Made by a program: the position numbers and the translations under genes. The notes under the pieces are model-generated. The model worked only from the letters and a program-made list of their open reading frames with translations. It did no database searches and was not told where the DNA came from. Of a DNA stretch of 64,000 nucleotides, positions 48,684 through 56,928 are shown piece by piece. The stretch comes from Pseudomonas putida. Lineage in GTDB: Bacteria > Pseudomonadota > Gammaproteobacteria > Pseudomonadales > Pseudomonadaceae. Every line of letters starts with the position of its first letter. Position 1 is the stretch's first letter. The stretch spans positions 5,461,501 to 5,525,500 of the forward strand of contig CP047152.1 in NCBI GenBank assembly GCA_041879295.1, written 5' to 3'.

Positions 48684-48692
48684 GCACGTCCT

Positions 48693-50951
48693 CTATTTAC
48701 GCAAAAGGCGCAAGCCGTTGAACACCACCAGCAAGCTCACGCCCATATCAGCGAACACCGCCATCCACATCGTGGCCATGCCGGCAAAGGTAATCGCCAA
48801 AAATATCGCCTTGATGCCCAATGCCAGAACGATGTTCTGCATAAGGATCGCCGCACTTTGGCGCGACAGCCTGACGAAGGCCGGGATTTTCCGCAAGTCA
48901 TCGTCCATAAGCGCCACATCGGCAGTCTCGATCGCCGTGTCGGTGCCGGCAGCAGCCATGGCAAAGCCTATTTCGGCGCGAGCCAGCGCCGGGGCGTCGT
49001 TGATGCCGTCACCGACCATGCCCACCCGATGGCCTTGGTCGTACAAGGCCTCAATGGTTTTCAGCTTGTCGGCCGGCAACAGGTTGCCCTCGGCGCGGTC
49101 GATCCCCACCACGGCGGCAATGGCCTGCGCAGTATGGGGATTGTCACCGGTCAGCATGACAGTCTTGATACCCAGTTGATGCAATTCGGCGATCGCCTGA
49201 CGGCTGCTGTCCTTGACCGTGTCGGCCACGGCGAACAGTGCCAGTGGCCCGGAGCGGTCGAGCAGCAGGACCACTGTATTGCCCTGGCGCTCCAGCGCAT
49301 CCAGTTGGGCCTCCAGCGCTGGCGAACACAGCCCCAGCTCCTCGACCAGACGATGATTGCCCAGGTGGTAGACCTCACCGGCGATCACGCCACGCACGCC
49401 ACGCCCGGCCAGGGCGGCGAAGTCACTGACCTCGCTCAAGGCCAGGCCTTGCTGCTTGCCGAACTCGGCAATGGCGCGGGACACCGGGTGGTCCGAACGC
49501 TCGCCCAGGCTGGCCGCCAAGGCCTGTGCACGGTCTTCGAACAGCGGCACCAGCACCTTGGCGTCGGTCTGCACCGGCTTGCCATGGGTAATGGTGCCGG
49601 TCTTGTCCAGGGCCAGGAAATCAAGGTGGCGGCCACCCTCCAGGTACACGCCACCCTTGATCAGGATGCCTTTGCGCGCAGCGGCGGCCAGGCCACTGAC
49701 GATGGTCACCGGGGTCGAGATCACCAGCGCGCACGGGCAGGCCACCACCAGCAGCACCAAGGCGCGGTAAACCCAGTCGAACCAGGCGCCAGCCATGAAC
49801 AGCGGTGGTATCAGCGCCACGGCCAAGGCGATGGCGAACACCACCGGGGTGTAGATGCGCGAAAAACGGTCGACAAAGCGCTGGGTAGGCGCCCGCGCGC
49901 CTTGTGCTTCCTCCACCGCCTTGATGATCCGCGCCAGGGTCGACTGCCCGGCAGCGGCGGTGACGCGAAACTCCAGCGCCCCCGCCTGGTTGATGGTGCC
50001 CGCGAACAGTTTGTCGCCCACCCCCTTCTCCACAGGCAGGCTTTCGCCGGTAATCGGTGCCTGATCGACGCTGGATTGCCCACTGGTCACTTCACCGTCC
50101 AGGCCGATGCGCTCACCCGGGCGCACCCGCACCAGTGCGCCGATGTCTACCTCACGCACTTCCAGCTCGCGCCACTGGCCATCGGCCTGCTGCACCGTAG
50201 CCATGTCCGGGGTCAGTTGCATCAAGCCGCTGATGGCATTACGCGCACGGTCCAGCGAGCGCGCTTCGATCAGTTCGGCAACGGTGAACAGCACCATCAC
50301 CATAGCCGCTTCCGGCCACTGGCCAATCAATACGGCCCCCGTCACGGCGATACTCATCAGTGCATTGATGTTGAGGTTACGGTTTTTCAGGGCAATCCAG
50401 CCCTTCTTGTAAGTACCCAGGCCGCAACCGAGGATCGCTGCCAGTGCCAGGCCCGCCACCACCCATTCCGGGGCGAGTGCAGCAAAGTGCACGATTTCGG
50501 CGGCGATTGCGGCAACGCCCGACAATGCCAGTGGCCACCAGCGGGCCTTGGCCGGTTGTGGCACGCTGGCGCTGCCATCGTCTTGGGCGGCAATCGGCTC
50601 GGCCTTCATGCCCAGGCTGTCGATAGCCCGCTCGATATCGGCGGTGCCATCCAGGGTGTGGCGCACGCCAAGCACGCGGTTGATCAGGTTGAATTCCAGC
50701 TGTTCGATACCGGCCAGCTTGCTCAGCTTGTCCTGGATCAGGGTCTGCTCGGTGGGGCAGTCCATCGCATCAATGCGGAAACGGCTGAGTTGCGCCTGGG
50801 CGCTGGCCGTTTCGCTCAGTTGCACCAGCGGCGGTGCGGCTTTGGCGCCGCAGCAGCTGTGGCCGTGGGCAGCATGGCCATGGTCGTCATCGCCATGAGC
50901 GTGATCGTGATCGTGCGGATGCTTGTGTTCGTGGCTGACAGGCTGGTTCAT
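48693..50951 (-). CDS. cadA: Cadmium/zinc-exporting P1B-type ATPase
   Basis: 752-aa metal efflux pump. The N-terminus is a His/Asp-rich metal-binding stretch (about residues 5-35). A heavy-metal-associated domain follows, whose motif is MDCPTE instead of GMxCxxC. It has eight membrane helices, the CPC ion-selectivity motif ([11 protein letters not shown]), phosphorylation site [12 protein letters not shown]-binding [13 protein letters not shown] and hinge [13 protein letters not shown]. The CPC motif plus His-rich tail indicates export of Cd2+, Zn2+ and Pb2+. The ATG at 50951 has GGATGA upstream; a longer frame to 50990 would run into the operator. Divergent from cadR. Confidence 0.93.
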   Translation of the reverse strand: MNQPVSHEHKHPHDHDHAHGDDDHGHAAHGHSCCGAKAAPPLVQLSETASAQAQLSRFRIDAMDCPTEQTLIQDKLSKLAGIEQLEFNLINRVLGVRHTLDGTADIERAIDSLGMKAEPIAAQDDGSASVPQPAKARWWPLALSGVAAIAAEIVHFAALAPEWVVAGLALAAILGCGLGTYKKGWIALKNRNLNINALMSIAVTGAVLIGQWPEAAMVMVLFTVAELIEARSLDRARNAISGLMQLTPDMATVQQADGQWRELEVREVDIGALVRVRPGERIGLDGEVTSGQSSVDQAPITGESLPVEKGVGDKLFAGTINQAGALEFRVTAAAGQSTLARIIKAVEEAQGARAPTQRFVDRFSRIYTPVVFAIALAVALIPPLFMAGAWFDWVYRALVLLVVACPCALVISTPVTIVSGLAAAARKGILIKGGVYLEGGRHLDFLALDKTGTITHGKPVQTDAKVLVPLFEDRAQALAASLGERSDHPVSRAIAEFGKQQGLALSEVSDFAALAGRGVRGVIAGEVYHLGNHRLVEELGLCSPALEAQLDALERQGNTVVLLLDRSGPLALFAVADTVKDSSRQAIAELHQLGIKTVMLTGDNPHTAQAIAAVVGIDRAEGNLLPADKLKTIEALYDQGHRVGMVGDGINDAPALARAEIGFAMAAAGTDTAIETADVALMDDDLRKIPAFVRLSRQSAAILMQNIVLALGIKAIFLAITFAGMATMWMAVFADMGVSLLVVFNGLRLLRK

Positions 50952-50988
50952 GGGGTCATCCTTAAATTGAGCCTGTTGCCAAGTGAAC

Positions 50989-51009
50989 ACCCTGTAGCCA
51001 CTATAGGGT
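50989..51009. promoter_or_regulatory. CadR-type operator in the cadA promoter
   Basis: On the minus strand ACCCTATAG-TGG-CTACAGGGT, a 9-3-9 near-perfect dyad, is preceded by TTGACC as -35 (complement of 51007-51012). The dyad occupies the over-long spacer between -35 and -10, as in promoters activated by MerR-family DNA distortion. It matches the known form of CadR/PbrR/ZntR sites. Confidence 0.85.
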
Positions 51010-51031
51010 CAAGCCACTTGCTGGAGATTTC

Positions 51032-51478
51032 GTGATGAAGATCGGAGAACTGGCCAAAGCCACCGACTGCGCGGTGGAAACCATCCGCTACTACGAGCGT
51101 GAAAACCTGCTGCCGGAGCCAGCGCGCAGCGACGGCAACTACCGGCTATACACCCAGGCCCATGTGGAGCGGCTGACCTTTATCCGCAACTGCCGCACGC
51201 TGGACATGACCCTGGACGAAATTCGCAGCCTGCTACGCCTGCGCGACAGCCCCGACGACGCGTGCGGCAGCGTCAATGCGCTGATCGACGAGCATATCGA
51301 GCATGTTCAGGCGCGGATCGATGGCTTGGTGGCATTGCAAGAGCAGTTGGTGGAGCTGCGGCGGCGCTGCAATGCGCAGGGGAGTGAGTGCGCGATCTTG
51401 CAGCAACTGGAGACGAACGGGGCGGTATCGGTGCCGGATACCGAACATTCGCATGTGGGGCGCAGTCACGGGCATTGA
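51032..51478 (+). CDS. cadR: MerR family metal-responsive regulator CadR
   Basis: 148-aa MerR protein. It has the winged HTH MMKIGELAKATDCAVETIRYYE at residues 1-22, a long dimer helix, and metal ligands Cys in DDACGSVN (about 77) and in RRRCNAQGSECAIL (about 112 and 119). The C-terminus is His-rich (HSHVGRSHGH), a feature of P. putida CadR. It activates cadA in response to cadmium and probably represses itself from the shared operator. GGAG precedes the ATG. The IS110 insertion lies just 28 bases after its stop. Confidence 0.93.
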   Translation: MMKIGELAKATDCAVETIRYYERENLLPEPARSDGNYRLYTQAHVERLTFIRNCRTLDMTLDEIRSLLRLRDSPDDACGSVNALIDEHIEHVQARIDGLVALQEQLVELRRRCNAQGSECAILQQLETNGAVSVPDTEHSHVGRSHGH

Positions 51479-51484
51479 GCCAAA

Positions 51485-51506
51485 CTCTTCGCGGGTGAAC
51501 CCGCTC
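51485..51506. repeat. Left half of a REP element, interrupted by the IS
   Basis: CTTCGCGGGTGAACCCGCTC ends abruptly and runs into non-REP sequence (TCATCAAAC). The missing half is found at 53188-53207 on the other side of the IS110 element. Confidence 0.85.
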
Positions 51507-51543
51507 TCATCAAACAAAATACAACCCACTGTTTTCTAAGCAC

Positions 51544-52872
51544 TCAAGCGGCCACCAGCTGATACCCCAGTTTCCGGGCTTTGCGGAGCAAAGCCCGGAC
51601 CTGCCGGTCCTGGCTTCTGGTTTCGAACTCCTCAAGACCTTTTTCAACATAAGCCTGCTTCTTGGTTAAAAGGTTGTACACCAGACGTGCCAACTGATGC
51701 GCAGTGGCCTTGATGGCGCAGCTGGTATCCATTCGAGTCAGTCTGGCTCGGTGCGATGCACCAATGAAACCCTTGTCGTTACGGGCATTGGATGCAGCCT
51801 GCTTGAGTGCTTGAGCTGCTCGATTGACTATTTTTGGCCCACCACTTGCCAGTCGATGACCGCCGGAGATTCGAGTAGGGGGAGCCAGTCCCAACCAAGA
51901 GCAGAAGTGCTGTGAGGACGGGAAGCGTGATAGATCTGTACCGATCTCCCCTGCCAGCACTAATGCAGTGTCCACCCCAATGGTTGGAATTGCGGTTAGG
52001 TCCACGCCAAGAACTTTCCACAATGTCTGATGCAGTTCAGTCTGTTGGGCACCGTTTCGGTGCGGGCTCCGTAAAGGCTTATTGGATGGCTCTGGCTTGT
52101 TTTGCAGCACCGGCAACTGCTCTAACGCGGCTTTTATGGCGTCGTCACAATCAGCAATTTGCTGCTCCAGGAAGTCATAGGCAGCCAATTCCTGAGTTAG
52201 CGCATGCAAATGCTCGCGTCGCCAATTGCCATGAAGACTCCGAGCGACAGCCTCCTTGCCTGCCTTGATGCGGCGGTCGGTCAGTTCAGCCAGTTGCACT
52301 GGGTCCCGTTCACCTGCGCAGATGGCTCGCAAAATCTTCATGCCAGTTACGCCGGAAATATCACTGATGACATTGGCCAGCTGGATGTTCATTTGGCTCA
52401 TGGCCTTTTGCATCCGGTTCAGCGTCTGCGCCTGGTCTTTCACTTTGGAAGCACGCTGCCTGACCAATGACCGGACGCAGCAGGTCAGATCATCGGGGCG
52501 GAATGCGCCTCTGAGCAGTCCATGAGTCATCAGCTGCCAAATCCACTGGCAATCCAGCACATCTGATTTACGGCCCGTGATTTGCCGAGTTGCTCTGGCA
52601 TTGACGAGATAAACCTCAAAACCGCGCTCGCTGAGAATCTCGTAAATTGGAATCCAATAAACCCCCGTGGATTCCATGGCAACGACCTTGATCCCCAGGC
52701 TTTCAAGCCAGTTAGCCATCTTGAGCAGGTCGTCAGTAAAGGACGTGAACGACTGGACGGGATTTTCGTGCCGGGGATCGACCGCCACGAAATGCTCTCG
52801 ACCACCGACATCGATCGCTGCGCAATCGGGATGGACGACGGTAAAGCGTTGCTTGGAAGGCTTGCGCGCCAT
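51544..52872 (-). CDS. IS110 family transposase (DEDD recombinase)
   Basis: 442-aa recombinase. The N-terminal RuvC-like DEDD domain shows acidic residues in AAIDVGGREHFVAV, AMESTGVYWIPIYE and RKSDVLDCQWIWQL. A coiled-coil region spans about 150-280. The C-terminal Tnp domain carries PTIGVDTALVLAGEIG, the serine region FPSSQHFCSWLGLAPPTRISGG, and SGGPKIVNRAAQALKQAA. GAGGA precedes the ATG at 52872. Base composition is visibly less GC-rich than neighbours, indicating transfer. The gene appears complete and may be active. Confidence 0.93.
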   Translation of the reverse strand: MARKPSKQRFTVVHPDCAAIDVGGREHFVAVDPRHENPVQSFTSFTDDLLKMANWLESLGIKVVAMESTGVYWIPIYEILSERGFEVYLVNARATRQITGRKSDVLDCQWIWQLMTHGLLRGAFRPDDLTCCVRSLVRQRASKVKDQAQTLNRMQKAMSQMNIQLANVISDISGVTGMKILRAICAGERDPVQLAELTDRRIKAGKEAVARSLHGNWRREHLHALTQELAAYDFLEQQIADCDDAIKAALEQLPVLQNKPEPSNKPLRSPHRNGAQQTELHQTLWKVLGVDLTAIPTIGVDTALVLAGEIGTDLSRFPSSQHFCSWLGLAPPTRISGGHRLASGGPKIVNRAAQALKQAASNARNDKGFIGASHRARLTRMDTSCAIKATAHQLARLVYNLLTKKQAYVEKGLEEFETRSQDRQVRALLRKARKLGYQLVAA

Positions 52873-52979
52873 GATGAATCCTCGCAGGATAAAGGGCGCG
52901 CGGGGCACACGGTGGCGAAAGGGTTCACTCTCTCATACGTGGTCACAGCTGAATCAGCTGATGCCTACAGGGACTTCAC

Positions 52980-53190
52980 GCCGATACCGTGCGGATCACT
53001 CTCCCACGCGGGTGTGCGGCTGGCTACGATCTCTGTCCCGCGCACACGAACCCTAACAAAGCAAAAGGCGGCTGGCCCTACCGGGCCAACCGCCTTTTCT
53101 TTTTCAAAATGTCAGCGTCGCTGCGGATCTAAAGCCGTACACCTCATGTTTGCTGCGCGACAGCGCAGCCCGGAAGGGCTGGGTGATCTC
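52980..53190 (-). ncRNA. Candidate IS110 bridge RNA region
   Basis: Non-coding left end upstream of the transposase. On the transcribed (minus) strand a stem GTGTGCG/CGCACAC (53041-53047 with 53012-53018) exposes a 22-base loop containing AGAGATC, the complement of GATCTCT at the predicted circle junction. Just after it, ACCCGC then GTGGGAG occur, matching the two sides of the REP target on opposite strands. Smaller hairpins lie at 53153-53168 and 53167-53180. Bridge RNAs of IS110 elements sit here and use such loops. Short matches can arise by chance, so this is a hypothesis. Confidence 0.4.
53063..53105. terminator. Strong hairpin with A/T runs in the IS left end
   Basis: AAAAGGCGG(C/T)TGGCCC-TACC-GGGCCAACCGCCTTTT with T-rich sequence on the plus side and A/T on the other. 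It may stop outside transcription from entering the IS, or be part of the bridge-RNA unit. Confidence 0.65.
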
Positions 53191-53262
53191 CCACAGGGAC
53201 CGCGCACGACTTAGGCCTGTGCAGTACCCTGTGGAGCGGGTTCACCCGCGAAGAAGCCAGTT
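53188..53262. repeat. Right half of the interrupted REP plus a second, inverted REP
   Basis: CTCCCACAGGGACCGCGC (53188-53205) is the missing half of the REP at 51485-51506. A complete inverted REP follows at about 53229-53258 (GTGGAGCGGGTTCACCCGCG). Before insertion this was a normal REP pair between cadR and thyA. Confidence 0.85.
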
Positions 53263-53279
53263 CAAACAATGGAGATCTA

Positions 53280-54251
53280 TCAGACCGCCATCGGCGCTGT
53301 CATCGGCGCGTGGTGTTCATAACCTTCCAGCCAGAAATCACTCGGCTCGATCTTCTCCAGCCACTCCGGCTCATACTTGCCAGTTTCGGCAAATGCCGGC
53401 ACACGGTCGCTGATGACCAGCTTCGGCGCCTCCAGCGGCTCGCGCTGGAGCTGCTCGTTGAGCATGTCCAGATGGTTTTCATACACATGGGCATCGCCGA
53501 TGAAGTAGGTGAACCAGCGCGGTGTATAGCCGGTCAGGCGGCCGAACAACGACAGCAGCGCCGCACCTTCGGTGAGGTTGAACGGTGTGCCCAGCCCCAG
53601 GTCGTTGGAGCGGATGTAGAGGGTCAGGGAAATTTCCCTGGTCTCGACATTCGGGTGGAACTGGTACAGCAGGTGACACGGTGGCAGTGCCATTTCGTCC
53701 AGTTGCGCGCAGTTCCAGCCATGGAACAGGATGCGGCGGCTACCCGGGTCGTTGGCGATGGTGTCCAGGCACTGGCGCACCTGATCGATCGCCTTGTACA
53801 GGATGACGAACGCGACGCCGTCCTCTTCGTCCTGGGCAATGCGGCGGAAACCGGCTTGCTCGGCCATTTCGATGGCCGCCGGGTTGCTCAGCGGGATGCG
53901 CTTGTAGCCCGGCCACTGGCGCCATTGCACACCATAGATCTCGCCCAGGTCGTCATGGCCTTGGCGGAACGGGTTGGCCAGCCACTGGGCGTTTTCGTTG
54001 GCATTCTGGTCCCAGACCTTGCAGCCCAGCTCGCGGAACTCACCGGCGTTCTTCACGCCACGCAGGAAACCGACCATTTCACCAATCGCCGACTTGAACG
54101 CCAGCTTGCGCGTGGTAATGGCCGGAAAGCCCTTCTGCAGGTCGAAACGCAGCATCGCGCCCGGCAGGCTGATGGTGCGGATGCCGGTGCGGTTTCCTTG
54201 CAACGTGCCGTTGTCGATGACGTCGCGGACCAGGTCCAGATACTGTTTCAT
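53280..54251 (-). CDS. thyA: Thymidylate synthase
   Basis: Methylates dUMP to dTMP using methylene-tetrahydrofolate. It is 323 aa: N-terminal [13 protein letters not shown], catalytic Cys in [27 protein letters not shown], and [14 protein letters not shown]. It is about 60 residues longer than the 264-aa E. coli enzyme; the extra residues lie between about 105 and 165 (the [13 protein letters not shown] to DQVRQCL region), a feature of some Pseudomonas ThyA. Downstream of lgt, but separated by a terminator. Confidence 0.95.
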   Translation of the reverse strand: MKQYLDLVRDVIDNGTLQGNRTGIRTISLPGAMLRFDLQKGFPAITTRKLAFKSAIGEMVGFLRGVKNAGEFRELGCKVWDQNANENAQWLANPFRQGHDDLGEIYGVQWRQWPGYKRIPLSNPAAIEMAEQAGFRRIAQDEEDGVAFVILYKAIDQVRQCLDTIANDPGSRRILFHGWNCAQLDEMALPPCHLLYQFHPNVETREISLTLYIRSNDLGLGTPFNLTEGAALLSLFGRLTGYTPRWFTYFIGDAHVYENHLDMLNEQLQREPLEAPKLVISDRVPAFAETGKYEPEWLEKIEPSDFWLEGYEHHAPMTAPMAV

Positions 54252-54265
54252 GGCTTACCTGTAGC

Positions 54266-54295
54266 AAAAACGGCAGGGGGATCGCCCCTGCCGTG
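54266..54295 (-). terminator. Intrinsic terminator between lgt and thyA
   Basis: On the minus strand CGGCAGGGG/CCCCTGCCG followed by TTTTTGC, just after the lgt stop and 15 bases before the thyA start. thyA may therefore depend on read-through or its own promoter. Confidence 0.8.
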
Positions 54296-54302
54296 GGATT
54301 AA

Positions 54303-55109
54303 TCAGGCGGGTTTCGCCGTGGGCTTGCGATTATAAGCCCACCAGATCAAGACGAGGCCACCGACTATCATCGGAATGCACAGCAACTGGCCTTGAGTGA
54401 GCCAACCGAACGCGATGTAACCGAGTTGTGCATCCGGCACCCGGACAAACTCCACGGCAAAGCGGAAGATGCCGTAGCACAGCGAGAACATTCCCGACAC
54501 CGCCATGGTCGGCCGTGGCTTGCGCGAGAACAGCCACAGGATGACGAACAGCGCCACGCCCTCAAGGGCGAACTGGTAGAGCTGCGACGGGTGGCGTGGC
54601 AACTGGGCCGGGTCGCTGAACGGCGGGAAGATCATCGCCCATGGCACGTCGGTGGGTTTGCCCCACAGCTCGGCGTTGATGAAGTTGCCGATACGCCCGG
54701 CGCCCAGGCCAATCGGCACCAGCGGGGCGACGAAGTCCATCAGCTCGAAGAACGACTTGTTGTTGCGCTTGCCGAACCACAAGGCCGCCAGCATCACGCC
54801 GATGAAGCCGCCGTGGAACGACATACCGCCCTTCCACACTTCGAAGATCAGCGTCGGGTTGGCCAGGTAGGCGTGCAGGTCGTAGAACAGCACATAGCCC
54901 AGGCGCCCGCCGACAATCACCCCCATCGACAGCCAGAACACCAGGTCGGACAGCTTCTCGCGGTTCCAGGTGGGGTCGAAGCGGTTCAGCCGGCGTGAGG
55001 CCAGCAGCCAGGCACCGCCGATGCCGATCAGGTACATCAGGCCGTACCAATGGATTTTCAGCGGCCCGATGGCCAAGGCCACGGGGTCTATCTGCGGGTA
55101 AGGCAGCAT
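54303..55109 (-). CDS. lgt: Prolipoprotein diacylglyceryl transferase
   Basis: Integral inner-membrane enzyme that adds diacylglycerol to the lipobox cysteine of prolipoproteins. It is 268 aa with seven helices; the signature [15 protein letters not shown] is intact (about 138-152). HGGFIGVM carries the essential His and [13 protein letters not shown] is present. 16 bases after the TauE/SafE gene on the same strand. Confidence 0.97.
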   Translation of the reverse strand: MLPYPQIDPVALAIGPLKIHWYGLMYLIGIGGAWLLASRRLNRFDPTWNREKLSDLVFWLSMGVIVGGRLGYVLFYDLHAYLANPTLIFEVWKGGMSFHGGFIGVMLAALWFGKRNNKSFFELMDFVAPLVPIGLGAGRIGNFINAELWGKPTDVPWAMIFPPFSDPAQLPRHPSQLYQFALEGVALFVILWLFSRKPRPTMAVSGMFSLCYGIFRFAVEFVRVPDAQLGYIAFGWLTQGQLLCIPMIVGGLVLIWWAYNRKPTAKPA

Positions 55110-55125
55110 GGAACTTCCTCTCGAT

Positions 55126-55908
55126 TCAAATCAAAAAGCTGAGGCCGACACAGAACAGCAGGGCTGCGAACAGGCGTTTCAACAAACGGGGCGACAGCTT
55201 GTGCGCCAGGCGCGCGCCGAAGCGGGCAAAAAACATGCTGGTCACGGCAATGCCGACAAGCGCCGGCAGGTACACGTAACCCAGGCTGTTAGGCGGCAGA
55301 TGCTCCTCGTGCCACCCCAGCAGCATGAAGCTCAGGGCACTAGCCACAGCAATCGGTAGGCCACAGGCCGAGGACGTGGCCACTGCCTGCTGCATGGGCA
55401 GGCTGCGCCAGGTGAGGAACGGCACCGTCAGCGAACCACCGCCAATGCCGAATATGGCCGAAGCCCAGCCGATTACGCCGCCTGCGCCGATCAATGCGGG
55501 CTTGCCGGGGACGCCACGGCTGGCCTTGGGTTTGAGGTCCAGCGCCATCTGCGCGGCGATGACCAGGGCGAACACGCCAATGATCTTTTGCAGCAGCGGG
55601 CCCTGGATAAGCGAGGCGGTCTTGGCGCCGACACCCGCCCCGAGCAGGATGCCAAGGGTCATCCAGGCGAAGATTGACCATTGCACGGCACCCTTGCGGT
55701 GGTGCTCCAGCACGGCGTTGATAGAAGTGAAGACGATGGTGGCCAGCGACGTGCCGACTGCCAGGTGGGTCAGCACCGAAGCGTCGAAACCCTGCAGGGT
55801 AAAGCTGAACACCAGCACCGGCACGATGATGATGCCGCCGCCCACGCCGAACAGCCCGGCCAGCACACCGGCACAGGCGCCCAACAACAGATAGAGCACG
55901 AATTCCAT
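55126..55908 (-). CDS. TauE/SafE family (DUF81) membrane permease
   Basis: 260-aa protein with seven to eight membrane helices and two family motifs: [15 protein letters not shown] in the first half and [15 protein letters not shown] in the second. Members export sulfite, sulfoacetate or related organosulfur anions; the substrate here is unknown. Co-directional with lgt and probably co-transcribed. Confidence 0.88.
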   Translation of the reverse strand: MEFVLYLLLGACAGVLAGLFGVGGGIIIVPVLVFSFTLQGFDASVLTHLAVGTSLATIVFTSINAVLEHHRKGAVQWSIFAWMTLGILLGAGVGAKTASLIQGPLLQKIIGVFALVIAAQMALDLKPKASRGVPGKPALIGAGGVIGWASAIFGIGGGSLTVPFLTWRSLPMQQAVATSSACGLPIAVASALSFMLLGWHEEHLPPNSLGYVYLPALVGIAVTSMFFARFGARLAHKLSPRLLKRLFAALLFCVGLSFLI

Positions 55909-56039
55909 TCGGCTTCCCCTAGAAAATCAATCCGGCATGGTAACGGAAGCCGGGCTCGGGGCTCTAGTGAACTCTGTGTCAGGATGGATCCGCACTGCTC
56001 CTGTGGGTACAGTGACAAAAAAACACGGAGGCCCACCCC

Positions 56040-56786
56040 ATGTGCCTGATCGTATTTGCCTGGCGGCCGGGGCACGCCCTGCCGCTGATCGTGGCGGCCA
56101 ACCGCGACGAATTCTATGCCCGCCCCACTCAGCCCTTGGCGGCCTGGGAGGATGCACCTGGGGTGCATGCCGGGCGCGACCTGGAGGCAGGCGGTACCTG
56201 GCTGGGCGTAGGCCCACAGCAGCGCTTTGCCGCGCTGACCAACATCCGCGACCCGGGCCAGGCGCCGGGGCCTCGCTCGCGGGGTGAGCTGGTGGCGGCG
56301 TTTCTGCAAGGGGAGCTGGGGGTCGAGGCTTACCTGGACCAGGTAACCAGCCGTAGTGGGCAGTACTCGGGGTTCAACCTGCTGGTGGGTGACGGGCAGC
56401 AACTGGGTTATCTGCATGCCCGTGAGGCCACGCCGCGCCTGCTGAAGGCTGGGGTTTACGGGCTTTCGAACGCCGGGTTGGATACACCGTGGCCGAAACT
56501 GGTGAAGGCACGTGACGGGCTGCAGCGCCTGCTGGACACACCGGAGCCGCACAGGCTGCTGGCATTACTTGCGGATAACGAGCCCGCGGCTGATGGTGAT
56601 CTACCCGAGACAGGCGTGGGGTTGGCAACTGAGCAGTTGCTGTCGAGCGTGTTCATCGCCAGCCAAAATTACGGGACCCGGGCGAGTACAGTGCTGATTG
56701 TGGATAAAAAGGGGCAAAGGCGGCTGGTTGAGCGCAGTTTCGGGCCTTTTGGCGGGCATTTGGGTGAAATAGAGTTGCTGGCCTGA
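56040..56786 (+). CDS. NRDE (TANGO2-type) family protein
   Basis: 248-aa cytoplasmic protein beginning MCLIVFAWRP, with Cys2 as a possible Ntn-type nucleophile and the family tetrad NRDE at residues 21-24. RDLEAGGTWLGVGP and the FAALTNIRDPG segment follow, as in TANGO2 homologues. The function in bacteria is not settled; haem handling has been proposed for homologues. Monocistronic, divergent from the permease. Confidence 0.88.
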   Translation: MCLIVFAWRPGHALPLIVAANRDEFYARPTQPLAAWEDAPGVHAGRDLEAGGTWLGVGPQQRFAALTNIRDPGQAPGPRSRGELVAAFLQGELGVEAYLDQVTSRSGQYSGFNLLVGDGQQLGYLHAREATPRLLKAGVYGLSNAGLDTPWPKLVKARDGLQRLLDTPEPHRLLALLADNEPAADGDLPETGVGLATEQLLSSVFIASQNYGTRASTVLIVDKKGQRRLVERSFGPFGGHLGEIELLA

Positions 56787-56811
56787 GCATTTGATGTTGT
56801 CTGTTAGGGCC

Positions 56812-56909
56812 TCTTCGCGGGTAAACCCGCTCCTACAACGGCCTGTGCCAGGCCACCGATGTGTGCCCCCCCGCTCCGCGCGTAGGAGCGGGTTTACCCG
56901 CGAATAGCC
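56812..56909. repeat. Pair of inverted REP elements
   Basis: REPs at about 56812-56839 and 56880-56909, both with the TAAACCC/GGGTTTA centre and in opposite orientation. Between convergent NRDE and ptsP genes. Confidence 0.9.
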
Positions 56910-56928
56910 CGAACAGGCAAACGCTCAG

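Larger units (their letters stand above)
51507..53190 (-). mobile_element. IS110-family insertion sequence inside a REP
   Basis: About 1.68 kb with one transposase gene on the minus strand. Ends are inferred from the target: left flank ...GGGTGAACCCG-CTC and right flank CTC-CCACAGGGACC... rejoin into an intact REP identical in its 3' part to 32121-32140, so CTC is the shared core (the ends may shift by up to 3 bases). There are no terminal inverted repeats, as expected. The non-coding part is almost all upstream of the transposase (318 bp), which is the IS110 rather than the IS1111 layout. P. putida ISPpu10 is a known REP occupant of this family; whether this is the same element needs a sequence search. 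Confidence 0.88.

Noticed and set aside
48858..51035. 725-residue open frame antisense to cadA
   Set aside because: It runs opposite a complete P-type ATPase with all motifs and is Gln/His/Arg-rich, as expected for an antisense reading.
51478..51543. IS1111-type layout with the guide RNA downstream of the transposase
   Set aside because: Fewer than 40 bases separate the transposase stop from the inferred element end, leaving no room; the non-coding region is upstream instead.
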